This document shows, piece by piece, positions 16,797 through 27,903 of a DNA stretch of 64,000 bases. The notes beneath the pieces were generated by a model that saw nothing but the letters and a program-made list of their open reading frames with translations, ran no database searches and was not told the DNA's origin. Within the stretch, counting starts at the first letter, position 1. The number at the start of each line of letters is the position of its first letter. Made by a program: the position numbers and the translations under genes. The stretch is from Pseudomonas putida (GTDB taxonomy: Bacteria; Pseudomonadota; Gammaproteobacteria; Pseudomonadales; Pseudomonadaceae), in NCBI RefSeq assembly GCF_025905425.1, contig NZ_CP109603.1, positions 1,524,001 through 1,588,000 on the forward strand, given 5' to 3'.

Positions 16797-17342
16797 ATGG
16801 TTCAGGACGTTCGCCCCAGTGGCGCCCCCTTCAAGCGGCTGTTTTTTGCCTTGCCAGTCAGCGATGCCCAGCGCCGTGCGCTGGCCCAGTGGCGGCGCAG
16901 TTTGAACCTGCGTAGCGGCAAGCCGGTACCGGCCGACAACTTTCATGTGACGTTGTTGTTTCTTGGCGACGTGGACACCGCCCAAGTGCCGGCGATCTGT
17001 GCCGCAGTGGACGCGCTGAAGCGCCCGGCCACGGCGCCGCGCCTGTTGCTTGACCGCTTGCAGGCGTGGCCGCGCGCCAGCGCACTGGTGCTCGAGCCGC
17101 AGCAAACGCCGCCGGCCTTGCTGCAGCTGGTCTATGGCTTGCAGCAAGCGCTGCTGCCACTGGGGGTGGGGGCGGCGAGTCGTGAATACCGCCCGCACCT
17201 GACCTTGTCCAGGGACTACCGCGGCCAGCCGCCGGAAGCCGCTACGGCCCCGGAGTTCTTCCTTGCCGCGCGGCATTTCACCCTGTACGAATCGCGCAAG
17301 GGCGTTTACTGGCCGCTTGCGCAATGGCCGTTGACCGAGTGA
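16797..17342 (+). CDS. thpR: RNA 2',3'-cyclic phosphodiesterase (2'-5' RNA ligase family)
   Basis: 181 residues. Two H-x-T-L motifs, FHVTLLFLGD near residue 45 and PHLTLSRDY near residue 138, are the paired catalytic signatures of the 2H phosphoesterase superfamily, and the opening KRLFFALPVSDAQRRAL is typical of ThpR. The enzyme opens 2',3'-cyclic phosphates on RNA ends and can ligate tRNA halves in the reverse direction in vitro. The start is decided by AAGGAGATCAC before the ATG at 16797. It is convergent with the receptor gene on the other strand, only 13 bases apart. Confidence 0.92.
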   Translation: MVQDVRPSGAPFKRLFFALPVSDAQRRALAQWRRSLNLRSGKPVPADNFHVTLLFLGDVDTAQVPAICAAVDALKRPATAPRLLLDRLQAWPRASALVLEPQQTPPALLQLVYGLQQALLPLGVGAASREYRPHLTLSRDYRGQPPEAATAPEFFLAARHFTLYESRKGVYWPLAQWPLTE

Positions 17343-17355
17343 CGCGTGCTCAACT

Positions 17356-19791
17356 TCAGAGCTCTGGCGTGTACTTGACCGTCAACATGAAGTTGCGCGG
17401 TTCGCCGTAGTTGTTGCTGCCATTGAGCTGGTTGAAGCCTGCGACCCAGTATTTCTTGTCGAACAGGTTGTTGGCGTTGACCGCCAGGTTCACCTCCGGC
17501 GTCAGCTGATAGGCCAGGCGCGCGCTCCACACGGTGTAGCCGGGCACTGTGTAGGTGCGCTCATAGCCCAGGGTGTGGCTTTGGCTGGTAAAGCCCAGGC
17601 CGGTGCTCCAGCGCTGGCCGTCCAGCGGCAGGGTGTAGTCGGCCCAGGCACGCAGCATGTGCTTGGGTGTCCATTGGCTGAACACGCGGCCTTTGTCATC
17701 CGGGTCGTCGAGAAACTTGGTGGTGTTGTAGGTGTAACCGGCAAACAGTTGCAAGCCGCTGAGCACTTCGCCGCTGATCTCGGCCTCGATGCCCTGGCTA
17801 CGGACCTTGCCCGCCGCAGTGGAGCAGAAGTTGTCATCACAGGCCAAGCCCGACGCCAGGTCGCTGACCGCGCGGTTTTCCTGGTCGTAGCGGAACAGCG
17901 CCAGCGAGGCGTTGACCCGGCCGTCCAGCAGTTCGCCCTTCAGGCCCGTTTCATAGTTGCTGCCGATCACAGGCTTGAGTGGCACGTTGCCGACCGCGCG
18001 TTCTGTCTGCGGCACGAACACATCGGTGTAGCTGGCGTACCAGGCCCATTCGCGGGTCAGGTCGTAGACGAAGCCGGCATAGGGCGTCACTTCGCCTGAC
18101 TCGGTCATGCGGCTGGTGGGGAAGCGGGTGCCAGGGTCGGTGCGGCTGTCGAAGTCGATCGAGTCCCAGCTGTAGTCGAACCAGCTGACCCGCGAGCCGA
18201 CGATCAGGGTCAGGTCATCGGTCGGCTTGACCCGCCAGACGCCGTACAGGCCTTTCTGGCGAATGTCATAGCTGGCCTTGTTGGCGCGCGCGCGCTCGCC
18301 GTCGAACAGGCTGTCACGGCTGGGTTCCGGGCGGTCGTGGTCGATGTCGAAGAGGGTGTCGCCAGAGGCGTCGAAGTTGCGCCAATAGGCGTCGTCCGAG
18401 GTCAGCTTGGAATAGTTGCCGCCGACGGTGATTTCATGGGCCAGGGGGCCGGTGTCGAAGTGGCCCACCACGTTCATGTCCAGGCCTAGCTTGGTGTTGT
18501 GAAAGTCAGTGATCCAGTCGGCATAGGTGATGCCGCTGCCGTCGGGCGCCACGCCCTGGACGGAGGACTGCACGCGCTGGTGCGTGGAGGTGTTGGTTTC
18601 GTCCATGCGCACGGCGGCGGCCTTGAACGCCCAGTCGTCGTTGAAGCGGTGCTCAAGGTCCAGGTAGTAGGTGGTCACGTCGGTTTCGGCACGGTTCCAG
18701 CGGGCACCGGTGAAGGTCGAGCGGGGCAAATCGACTGGCTTACCGCCGGCATAGCGGGGGATGCCACGCAGCAGCGGTCGCGACTGCTGGCGGTTGTAGC
18801 TGATGCCGCCACCCACGGTGGTGGCATCGCTCAGGTCAATGTCCAGCGCGCCATACAGCGAGTGCGACTTGCTCCATTGGTAGTCGATGAAACTGTCGCT
18901 TTGATCCTCGTCGGCAACGATCCGGCCGCGCACCCGACCGTCGGCGGTCAGCGGGCCGCCAGCGTCCAGTTGCAGGCCATAGTGGTCCCAGGAGCCGGCC
19001 TTGCCGGTGACGGTGACGGTTGGGGTGGCCTGGCCACGCTTGCGCACCAGGTTGATCGCGCCGCCGGGGCTGCCGGTGCCTTGCAGCAGGCCAGAGGCGC
19101 CGCGCAGTACCTCGACACGGTCGAAGAACACCAGGTCCTGGGTCGCCCAGTTACCCAGCGAGTAGTTGTTGCGCGGGATCGGCACGCCGTCGTACTGCCA
19201 GTCGTCGATCTGGAAGCCGCGCGAAGTCACCACCACGCCTGGCCCGATGCCCTGCGCGCCGACGATCCCGGTGGTGTGGTTGAGCGCGTCCTGCAGGTCT
19301 GTGATGCCTTGGTCGTCCAGCTGTTTACGGGTAATCACCGTCACCGATTGAGGGATTTCCTTGAGGCTGTGCGTGCCTTTGCCAAGGGTCACCGCGCGGG
19401 CTGCGTATGAGCCGCTGCCTTCGCTGGTGGCATCCAGGTAATTGTCAGTGATGCTGGTACTGCCAAGCTCCAGCGCGTCGCTCTCAGGGGTTGCCGGGGC
19501 GACGCTGAAATGGCCGCTGCTGGTGAGCCGCAATTGCAGGCCGCTGCCGGCCAAGGCGGCTTGCATGGCGTGCTCGGCGCTCATCTGGCCGACGACGGCT
19601 GGCGCCTGCTTGCCGCGCACCAGCGCCGGCTCCAGCGCGATGATGTAGCCGCTCTGGCTGGCAATCCGGTTAAGGGTGGTGGCCAGGCTGGCGGGTGGCA
19701 GGTCAAACGCCAGGGTCTGCACCTGGGCATGGGCGTTGAGGCTGCTCAGGGCAACGACGAGGGGCAGGGCGCGGGGCCAGAGGTTGAGCAC
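17356..19791 (-). CDS. FpvA/FecA-type TonB-dependent transducer with STN domain
   Basis: 811 residues. After a signal peptide ending near AHA-QV comes a secretin/TonB N-terminal (STN) signalling domain of about 80 residues (TLAFDLPPASLATTLNRIA, later SAEHAMQAALAGSGLQL), then a plug (KEIPQSVTVITRKQL, later GTGSPGGAINLVRKRG) and a barrel ending with a terminal leucine-containing strand MLTVKYTPEL. The STN domain lets it signal substrate arrival through the FecR-like protein and the sigma factor encoded directly upstream. Its likely ligand is a ferric hydroxamate or pyoverdine-like siderophore, possibly from another species. The 93-base gap to fecR contains an ECF-type promoter candidate. Confidence 0.94.
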   Translation of the reverse strand: MLNLWPRALPLVVALSSLNAHAQVQTLAFDLPPASLATTLNRIASQSGYIIALEPALVRGKQAPAVVGQMSAEHAMQAALAGSGLQLRLTSSGHFSVAPATPESDALELGSTSITDNYLDATSEGSGSYAARAVTLGKGTHSLKEIPQSVTVITRKQLDDQGITDLQDALNHTTGIVGAQGIGPGVVVTSRGFQIDDWQYDGVPIPRNNYSLGNWATQDLVFFDRVEVLRGASGLLQGTGSPGGAINLVRKRGQATPTVTVTGKAGSWDHYGLQLDAGGPLTADGRVRGRIVADEDQSDSFIDYQWSKSHSLYGALDIDLSDATTVGGGISYNRQQSRPLLRGIPRYAGGKPVDLPRSTFTGARWNRAETDVTTYYLDLEHRFNDDWAFKAAAVRMDETNTSTHQRVQSSVQGVAPDGSGITYADWITDFHNTKLGLDMNVVGHFDTGPLAHEITVGGNYSKLTSDDAYWRNFDASGDTLFDIDHDRPEPSRDSLFDGERARANKASYDIRQKGLYGVWRVKPTDDLTLIVGSRVSWFDYSWDSIDFDSRTDPGTRFPTSRMTESGEVTPYAGFVYDLTREWAWYASYTDVFVPQTERAVGNVPLKPVIGSNYETGLKGELLDGRVNASLALFRYDQENRAVSDLASGLACDDNFCSTAAGKVRSQGIEAEISGEVLSGLQLFAGYTYNTTKFLDDPDDKGRVFSQWTPKHMLRAWADYTLPLDGQRWSTGLGFTSQSHTLGYERTYTVPGYTVWSARLAYQLTPEVNLAVNANNLFDKKYWVAGFNQLNGSNNYGEPRNFMLTVKYTPEL

Positions 19792-19831
19792 AGAATTCTC
19801 CCGAATGAAGTGACTTGTCAGGAGATAGGTG

Positions 19832-19873
19832 GGGCGAGAAATGAAAACCGGACACGCTTGCGAATGATTTTCA
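19832..19873 (-). promoter_or_regulatory. Possible ECF-sigma promoter of the receptor gene
   Basis: On the minus strand GTGAAAATCATTCGC is followed by AAGCGTGTCCGG, which resembles the GAAAAT...GTGTC arrangement of FecI-type promoters, about 50-80 bases before the receptor start at 19791. The AATGATTTTC stretch also overlaps what could be a weak Fur site. Assigned by eye. Confidence 0.35.
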
Positions 19874-19884
19874 CAAAAATTTCT

Positions 19885-20859
19885 TCACCCCTGCTCAGGA
19901 CCAATCAGCATCAGCCACGGGCCGAACGGCTCGACCTTGATCGGCAGGGCTTCTGCCAGAGCGGCCAGTGCCTGCTGTGGCTGGTCAAGCGGGAATACAC
20001 CCTGGACGCGCATGTCGCGTACCGCCGGTGCTACCCGTATGTAGCCACGCTGGTACGGACGCAGGGCATCGATAACCGCGTGCAGGGGCTCGTCGAGCAC
20101 TTCCAGGCGGCCCTCCAGCCAGGCTGCGCGTTGTTGTTGCTCGCCGGTTACAGGTTGGATGCCATCGCCACGCAGCAGCGCGGCCTGCCCTTGTTGCAGG
20201 TCTAGCCAGCGGCCATTGGGCAGGCTGGCGCGGACACTGTGCTCCAGCACCACAACGCGGGTGGCGGATGCCTCCTGGCTCACCAGGAAACGGGTGCCCA
20301 GCGCCTGCACCTGCCCTTGCGCAGTGCGCACGCGCAGGGGGCGGTGCGGGTCTGGGGCAACCTGTATCAACACGTCGCCACGGCGCAGCACCAGCAGGCG
20401 TTGGTTGGCATCGAAATAGAGGTCGACGGCACTGGCACTGTTGAGGCTCAGGCGGCTGCCGTCCGCCAAGGTGAAGCTGCGCCGCTCGCCGCTGGCCGTG
20501 TGCAGGTCGGCCAGCCAGTTCTGTGCCGCGTCGCTGCGCCAGCCGCTCCACAGTACACCCGCGGCGACGCCCATGCCCGCCAGGGCACCCAGCACCTCGC
20601 GCCGGGAATGGGTGGGGGCGAGCAATACCTGGCGTGCTTCGGCGGCATGCCCTGGGGCGCGCTGGTCCAGCGCGCGCAGTGCGGCAAAGGGGCTGCCTAG
20701 GCGCTGTTGCAAACGGTCCCAGGCCTGTTGGTGAGCGGGGTCCTGGCGCAACCAGTGGTTCAGCCGTTGCAGCAGGGCGTCGTCAGGTGTGCCGGCCTTG
20801 AGCGCGACCATCCAGTCGATAGCTTGCTCGCTGATCGGGTCCAGGCGCCTGGCGTTCAT
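19885..20859 (-). CDS. FecR-type anti-sigma/signal-transducing membrane protein
   Basis: 324 residues from MNARRLDPISEQAIDW. The N-terminal DUF4880-like sigma-binding region (AIDWMVALKAGTPDDALLQRLNHWLRQDPAHQQAWDRL) is followed by a single membrane helix (VLGALAGMGVAAGVLWSGW) and the periplasmic FecR domain (GERRSFTLADGSRLSLNSAS). It receives the signal from the STN domain of the receptor and releases or activates the sigma factor. The ATG at 20859 overlaps the sigma gene stop by four bases (ATGA) and has a GAGG site. Confidence 0.93.
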   Translation of the reverse strand: MNARRLDPISEQAIDWMVALKAGTPDDALLQRLNHWLRQDPAHQQAWDRLQQRLGSPFAALRALDQRAPGHAAEARQVLLAPTHSRREVLGALAGMGVAAGVLWSGWRSDAAQNWLADLHTASGERRSFTLADGSRLSLNSASAVDLYFDANQRLLVLRRGDVLIQVAPDPHRPLRVRTAQGQVQALGTRFLVSQEASATRVVVLEHSVRASLPNGRWLDLQQGQAALLRGDGIQPVTGEQQQRAAWLEGRLEVLDEPLHAVIDALRPYQRGYIRVAPAVRDMRVQGVFPLDQPQQALAALAEALPIKVEPFGPWLMLIGPEQG

Positions 20860-21362
20860 GCGTGTACCTCGCACAGGTAGCACTGGCGCAGGGCCTGCTT
20901 CATGTAGCGGCTGACGGTGCGTTCGCTGATCTGCAACCGGGCGGCGATGTCGACATAGCTCATGCCGTCCAGCTGGCTGAACAGGAAGGTGGCCTTGACC
21001 ACGGCGGGCAGGCCGTCCAGCACCTGGTCGATGGTCACCAATGCCTCGATCAGCAGCAGTTGCTCTTCGGCCGAAGGGGCGACCGGCTCAGGTAACAGCG
21101 TCAGGCGATCGAGGTAGGCCTGCTCGAGTTGGCGGCGGCGGTGCCGGTCAAAGATCAGCCGGCGGGCGATGGTCGAGAGGTAGGCGCGCGGTTGCTGGAT
21201 GCTGTCCGGGTCTACCCGTGCGCCCAGCATCTGGCAGAACGCTTCGGCTGCGGTGTCCTCAGCGTCGGCGCGATTACGCAGACGTTTGAAGATGTGTTGG
21301 AGCAGCCAGCGGTGATGGTCGCTGAAGAAGAAGCCCAGCTTGCGGGTCGATGTGCTGTCCAA
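20856..21362 (-). CDS. FecI-family ECF sigma factor
   Basis: 168 residues with sigma region 2 (DHHRWLLQHIFKRLRNRADAEDTAAEAFCQ) and region 4 (QLDGMSYVDIAARLQISERTVSRYMKQAL), and no region 3, as for ECF sigma factors. It should direct RNA polymerase to the receptor gene 17356-19791 when the siderophore is bound. The start appears to be TTG at 21362, because no ATG or GTG in frame precedes region 2; a candidate Fur box just upstream fits the usual iron control of fecI-like genes. Confidence 0.93.
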   Translation of the reverse strand: MDSTSTRKLGFFFSDHHRWLLQHIFKRLRNRADAEDTAAEAFCQMLGARVDPDSIQQPRAYLSTIARRLIFDRHRRRQLEQAYLDRLTLLPEPVAPSAEEQLLLIEALVTIDQVLDGLPAVVKATFLFSQLDGMSYVDIAARLQISERTVSRYMKQALRQCYLCEVHA

Positions 21363-21382
21363 CGCCTGGCATCCAGTTGTGA

Positions 21383-21401
21383 GTGTGAATCGTTCTCAAT
21401 G
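21383..21401 (-). promoter_or_regulatory. Candidate Fur box before the sigma-factor gene
   Basis: On the minus strand CATTGAGAACGATTCACAC resembles Pseudomonas Fur sites with the ATTGAGAA-x-GATTC core. It lies 21 bases before the proposed TTG start, so transcription would begin within or beside it. Assigned by eye. Confidence 0.5.
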
Positions 21402-21468
21402 GTAACTGGGTCGTTTGCTGGCTAGCAAGAGCGCTGCACGCCTCACGTACCTGGCGCAGTGCTGAGGC

Positions 21469-22374
21469 CTAAACCGGCAAGCTCTGGTAGGCCGATTCAT
21501 CCCCCGGGCTACGGTCAAACTGGCGTTTGTACTCGCGGCTGAACTGCGAAGTGCTCTGATACCCCACCCGATGCGCCGTCTGCGCCACCCCCAGGCCCTC
21601 GCCGATCAGCATCTGCTGCGCCTTGAGCAGGCGCAGGCGCTTGAGGTACTGCATCGGCGCCATGTCGGTGCAGCGCTTGAAATTTTCGTGGAAGGTCGAA
21701 ACGCTCATGTTGGCGCGCGCCGCCAGTGCCTCGACACTCAGCGGCTCGGTGTAGTGTTCGCGCAGGTGGGCGAGGGCGGCGCCGATGCGGGCGAAGTGCC
21801 CCTGCTGCTCGACAAGCGCCCGCAGCACCCCGGCCTGCGGGCCGCGTAGCGCGGTATAGAGCACTTCGCGCACCCGCGCAGGCCCCAGCACCTTGGCGTC
21901 CAGCGGGTCCTGCAGGCAGTGCAGCAGCCGCTCGACACTGTCGCGCATCGGCGCATCCAGGGCCGCCGAGGTCATCGATTGCGGGGTCTGTGCCTGTACC
22001 GCGGCATCTGGCGCCAGGTCCATGCTTTGCACCAGCTCACCGAGCACGCTGCGGTCAATGTCTACCGCCACGCCCAGCAGTGGCGCCTCGGCGGTGGCGA
22101 AGGTTTCGCACATGAACGGCACCGACAGCGCCTGGACCAGGTAGTGCCCCGCACCGTATTCCAGGGTGCGGGGCCCTAGGCGCGCAAGTTTGCTGCCCTG
22201 GGCCAGGATCATCAGGCTCGGCTCGTAGATTTGCGGGCTGCTGGCCACATAGTGGTCCCAGCTCAGCACCTGAACCTGGGGCAGGTGCGTGGGGACGAAG
22301 CCTGGGCGTGTGGCGAGGCGGCGGATCAGCGCGCAGAGCGGGGCGTTGGCGTCGACATGGCGGGTGAGCTGCAT
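21469..22374 (-). CDS. AraC-family transcriptional regulator (AraC_N type)
   Basis: 301 residues. The N-terminal effector domain of the AraC_N class (SPQIYEPSLMILAQGSKLARLG) is followed by the C-terminal double helix-turn-helix (LSVEALAARANMSVSTFHENFKRCTDMAPMQYLKRLRL and GVAQTAHRVGYQSTSQFSREYKRQF). It is divergent from a zinc alcohol dehydrogenase gene with a 180-base gap, an arrangement often seen with YqhC/YqhD- or YahK-like aldehyde response pairs, so it probably activates that gene in response to an aldehyde or related stress (inference). Confidence 0.92.
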   Translation of the reverse strand: MQLTRHVDANAPLCALIRRLATRPGFVPTHLPQVQVLSWDHYVASSPQIYEPSLMILAQGSKLARLGPRTLEYGAGHYLVQALSVPFMCETFATAEAPLLGVAVDIDRSVLGELVQSMDLAPDAAVQAQTPQSMTSAALDAPMRDSVERLLHCLQDPLDAKVLGPARVREVLYTALRGPQAGVLRALVEQQGHFARIGAALAHLREHYTEPLSVEALAARANMSVSTFHENFKRCTDMAPMQYLKRLRLLKAQQMLIGEGLGVAQTAHRVGYQSTSQFSREYKRQFDRSPGDESAYQSLPV

Positions 22375-22555
22375 GGTGAACCTGGGGCAGAGAATCAGAC
22401 AGTGGCATCATCGCAGATTGAAGGCCTAGCGTCAGATGCTTGCCGGTAAGTCCGGAGAATCGTGCATGGATGCCGGAGAATCTGCGGTGGGCGAGGCGGG
22501 GCATGGCGCGCAAAATGCGCCGCCTGAATCGTTTCACTTCTCTGCGAGGTCCTGC

Positions 22556-23608
22556 ATGTACACCGCCATTGGTTATGCCGCCCAAACCCCGACCAGCCCT
22601 CTGGCTCCCATGACCTTCGAGCGTCGCAGCCCGCGCCCGGACGATGTCGCCATCGAGATCCTGTACTGCGGCGTGTGCCACTCCGACATCCATCAGGCGC
22701 GCAACGAGTGGGGCATCGCCGTGTACCCGCTGATGCCGGGCCACGAGATCATCGGTCGCGTCACTGCAGTGGGCGACAAGGTGGCCGCGCACAAGGTCGG
22801 CGACTTGGTGGGCGTTGGTTGCATGGTCGACTCCTGCCGCCACTGCGAGGCCTGCGCCAAGGATTTGGAGCAATACTGCCTGGAAGGCCCGACCATGACC
22901 TACGCCACCCCCGACCGGGTCGATGGCAGCAATACCCTGGGTGGCTACTCCAGCAGCATCGTGGTCAGCGAGCACTTTGTGGTGCGTATCCCCGCTGGCA
23001 TGGACCTGCCCAGCGCAGCGCCGATTCTGTGCGCCGGCATCACCACCTACTCGCCGCTCAAGCACCATGGCGTGGGGCCGGGCCACAAGGTCGGCATCCT
23101 CGGCATGGGCGGCCTGGGCCACATGGGCATCAAACTGGCCAAGGCCCTGGGCGCGGAAGTGACCCTGTTCACGCGCTCCCAGGCCAAGGCCGAGGAAGCC
23201 CGCCGCCAGGGCGCCGACCATGTAATCGTGTCCACGGATGACGAGCAGATGCGTGCTGCTGCCGGTCGTTTCGACTTCCTGCTCGACACCATTCCGGTGC
23301 AGCACGACCTCAATCCGTACCTTGAAACCCTCACGTTCGATGGCGTGCATATTCTGGTCGGCCTGATCGAACCGATCGAGCCGGCGGTACACGCGGCCAA
23401 TCTGGTGCTCAAGCGCCGGGTGCTGGCTGGGTCGTTGATCGGCGGCATTGCCGAGACCCAGGAAGTGCTGGATTTCTGTGCCGAGCACGGCATCCGATGC
23501 GACATCGAAATGCTCGATATCCGCAATATCAACCAGGCTTATGAGCGGATGATCGCCGGGGATGTGAAGTACCGCTTTGTGATCGACATGGCGACATTGC
23601 AGGGCTGA
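22556..23608 (+). CDS. Zinc-dependent NAD(P)+ alcohol/aldehyde dehydrogenase (YahK/CAD class)
   Basis: 350 residues from MYTAIGYAAQTP. Catalytic zinc ligands are in CGVCHSDIHQ (Cys) and MPGHEIIGRV (His-Glu), the structural zinc is held by CRHCEACAKDLEQYC, and the dinucleotide-binding loop is GILGMGGLGHMGIKLAKALG. This is the cinnamyl-alcohol-dehydrogenase-like branch that mainly reduces aldehydes with NADPH. The ATG at 22556 has GAGGT five bases upstream; the longer in-frame extension to 22436 has no ribosome site. It is divergent from the AraC regulator gene. Confidence 0.93.
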   Translation: MYTAIGYAAQTPTSPLAPMTFERRSPRPDDVAIEILYCGVCHSDIHQARNEWGIAVYPLMPGHEIIGRVTAVGDKVAAHKVGDLVGVGCMVDSCRHCEACAKDLEQYCLEGPTMTYATPDRVDGSNTLGGYSSSIVVSEHFVVRIPAGMDLPSAAPILCAGITTYSPLKHHGVGPGHKVGILGMGGLGHMGIKLAKALGAEVTLFTRSQAKAEEARRQGADHVIVSTDDEQMRAAAGRFDFLLDTIPVQHDLNPYLETLTFDGVHILVGLIEPIEPAVHAANLVLKRRVLAGSLIGGIAETQEVLDFCAEHGIRCDIEMLDIRNINQAYERMIAGDVKYRFVIDMATLQG

Positions 23609-23619
23609 TCCTGGCGTTA

Positions 23620-23652
23620 ATCTGCACCGGCCTCTTCGCGGGCAAGCCCGCT
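23620..23652 (+). repeat. Left half of a REP pair, interrupted by the IS element
   Basis: ATCTGCACCGGCCTCTTCGCGGGCAAGCCCGCT matches the reverse complement of 24935-24975 apart from a few substitutions. Together they would form the usual REP hairpin at the ends of the convergent genes. The expected continuation CCCACAG is replaced by TTGTGTCTTGG, so the element seems to have been split here. Confidence 0.8.
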
Positions 23653-23864
23653 TGTGTCTTGGAGAGGGAATAGAATCTGAAGTGAGAGCGGTGAATGGCA
23701 AGCTGATAGCCCGAGGTGCCCAGAGCACGTGTGGGAGCAAAAGCTGCCATCCACCGTTCCACTTTGGCGAGAGCCCGAACAGTTGGATGAGGGGCGTAAT
23801 CTCGAATCACAAGCGTGGGCCAAGCCAAAGCGCTCTCACTCCTTGAGTTTAAGAGGGTTTGGCC

Positions 23865-24800
23865 ATGTCTTCCTCTGTCGGCATCGATGTTTCCAGTGCC
23901 ACACTTGCTGTTCACATCCGCCCTGAGGGGGTGAACTTCAGTGTTTCCAATGACTTGAAGGGATTCCAACTGCTCGTCGAAAAGCTTGGCGGGTATGCAG
24001 TTTCAATGGTCTTGCTCGAAGCTACCGGTGGCTACGAGTGCAATGTCCTCAAAGCGCTGCAGGATGCCGATTTTCCGGTTTGCCGGATCAATCCCAGTCG
24101 TGCCCGGGACTTTGCCAAGTCGATGGGTAAACGCGCCAAGACCGATCCCATTGACGCAGCTGTTTTGGCTCACCTGGCTGAAGTTATGCCCCCACGGCCT
24201 TGCCAGGTGATGACACCCGAGCGGGCCTTGCTGCGCGAACTGCTTATGCAGCGGGATCGCTTCGTCCAACAGCGCGACGATGACAAGCGGCGCCTGAAGC
24301 AGGCGCGGGCTCCCAGTGTTTGTTTGCGGTTGGAACAACACATCGCCTATCTGAAGGGTGAAATTCGAGCGCTGGAACAAGAGATCGCACAGCAGGCAGC
24401 AGCTTTGCCTGATGATCGGGTTAAACAGCTCACTCAAGTCAAAGGAATTGGTCTGATTACTGCCGGAAAGCTGATGGCCTTGCTGCCAGAGCTGGGCCAG
24501 GTGGATAAGAAGGAAATTGCCGCCTTGGTCGGTGTTGCGCCGTTCAATCAGGACAGCGGCAAGCAGTCGGGCAAGCGTTCAATCTGGGGGGGACGCTCAC
24601 AAGTCAGGCGGGCGCTCTATATGGCCTGCTGGGTGGTGATACGGCACAACAAGGACTTCTGCGAGCGCTACAAAGCACTGCGAGCCCAGGGGAAGTGCGC
24701 GAAAGTATCGGTGGTGGCGTGTATGCGAGTATTGATAGTGAGGCTAAATGCGATGCTCAAGACCGGAACGCCCTGGAAGGAGCAAATAGCTCATTCGTAG
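23865..24800 (+). CDS. IS110-family transposase (DEDD recombinase)
   Basis: 311 residues from the ATG at 23865 (a TTG at 23859 is also in frame). The N-terminal RuvC-like domain holds the acidic tetrad: GIDVSSATL, VLLEATGGYE and KTDPIDAAVLAHL. A coiled central region (QRDDDKRRLKQAR) is followed by the C-terminal Tnp20 domain, LTQVKGIGLITAGKLMALL and SGKRSIWGGRSQVRRALYMACW, which contains the catalytic serine. The family excises and integrates circular intermediates guided by a bridge RNA in characterised members. The reading frame is intact, so the element may be active. REP-targeting IS110 elements are known in P. putida. Confidence 0.95.
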   Translation: MSSSVGIDVSSATLAVHIRPEGVNFSVSNDLKGFQLLVEKLGGYAVSMVLLEATGGYECNVLKALQDADFPVCRINPSRARDFAKSMGKRAKTDPIDAAVLAHLAEVMPPRPCQVMTPERALLRELLMQRDRFVQQRDDDKRRLKQARAPSVCLRLEQHIAYLKGEIRALEQEIAQQAAALPDDRVKQLTQVKGIGLITAGKLMALLPELGQVDKKEIAALVGVAPFNQDSGKQSGKRSIWGGRSQVRRALYMACWVVIRHNKDFCERYKALRAQGKCAKVSVVACMRVLIVRLNAMLKTGTPWKEQIAHS

Positions 24801-24883
24801 GAGCAAGCCTTGCTGGCGATGCCCGGCACAGCCGGGCCTGGGGCGCTACGCGCCCCATCGCCGGCAAGGCCAGCTTCCACAAG
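24798..24883. repeat. REP-like hairpin pair after the transposase
   Basis: GTAGGAGCAAGCCTTGCTGGCGATG at 24798 pairs imperfectly with CATCGCCGGCAAGGCCAGCTTCCAC at 24856, with two smaller inner hairpins (CCCGGCACAGCCGGG and GGGGCGCTACGCGCCCC). It is a different repeat type from the REP copies elsewhere in the window. It may belong to the IS right end or be older. Confidence 0.7.
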
Positions 24884-24934
24884 AAGACAGTTGCTCCCAC
24901 AGGCTCTACACCCTGCCTGAGAGCAGTGGGGCAA

Positions 24935-24974
24935 CTGTGGGAGTGGGCTTGCCCGCGAAGAAATCGGTGCAGAT

Positions 24975-24975
<1 letters not shown>
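24935..24975 (-). repeat. Right half of the split REP pair
   Basis: CTGTGGGAGTGGGCTTGCCCGCGAAG followed by AAATCGGTGCAGATC is the inverted partner of 23620-23652. It abuts the stop codon of the minus-strand gene at 24975. Confidence 0.8.
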
Positions 24976-27693
<2,718 letters not shown>

Positions 27694-27697
27694 TTGC

Positions 27698-27787
27698 CTG
27701 TACTGGCCTCTTCGCGGGGCCGCACTGTATTCAATAACAGTGGGGTACCTGTGGGAGCGGGCTTGCCCCGCGAAGAGGCCAGTACAG
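27698..27787. repeat. REP pair (hairpin with 23-base perfect arms)
   Basis: CTGTACTGGCCTCTTCGCGGGGC at 27698-27720 is perfectly inverted at 27765-27787. The loop holds GTGGGAGCGGGCTT. It lies between the convergent sotB and LysR genes and probably acts as an mRNA end stabiliser or terminator. The rest of the gap to 27903 shows nothing else. Confidence 0.92.
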
Positions 27788-27903
27788 CCAACATCACATT
27801 CAACCAAGCAGCGTCGCCCAAGCCGACACCCGCACCATCCCCGCCAACCCCGGTTGAACCACAGGCTTGTCCGAGCGGGTGTCCATTAGCGCAAGCCTCC
27901 GTT

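Larger units (their letters stand above)
23653..24895 (+). mobile_element. IS110-family insertion sequence in a REP pair (ends approximate)
   Basis: The left end is set where the REP homology stops at 23652 (GCT). One reading of the right end is 24893-24895, where GCT is again followed by CCCACAGG, restoring the expected REP sequence; this gives about 1.24 kb with a short repeated core, as IS110 elements leave. The other reading puts the end near 24800, just after the transposase stop, with the hairpin at 24798-24883 being a separate repeat. The 212 bases before the transposase are non-coding, long enough for a bridge RNA. There are no terminal inverted repeats of the DDE type. Confidence 0.65.

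Noticed and set aside
22055..23740. 561-codon open frame on the minus strand across the AraC and alcohol dehydrogenase genes
   Set aside because: It overlaps two genes with clear domains and translates to a low-complexity, histidine- and arginine-rich chain. It is a high-GC shadow frame.
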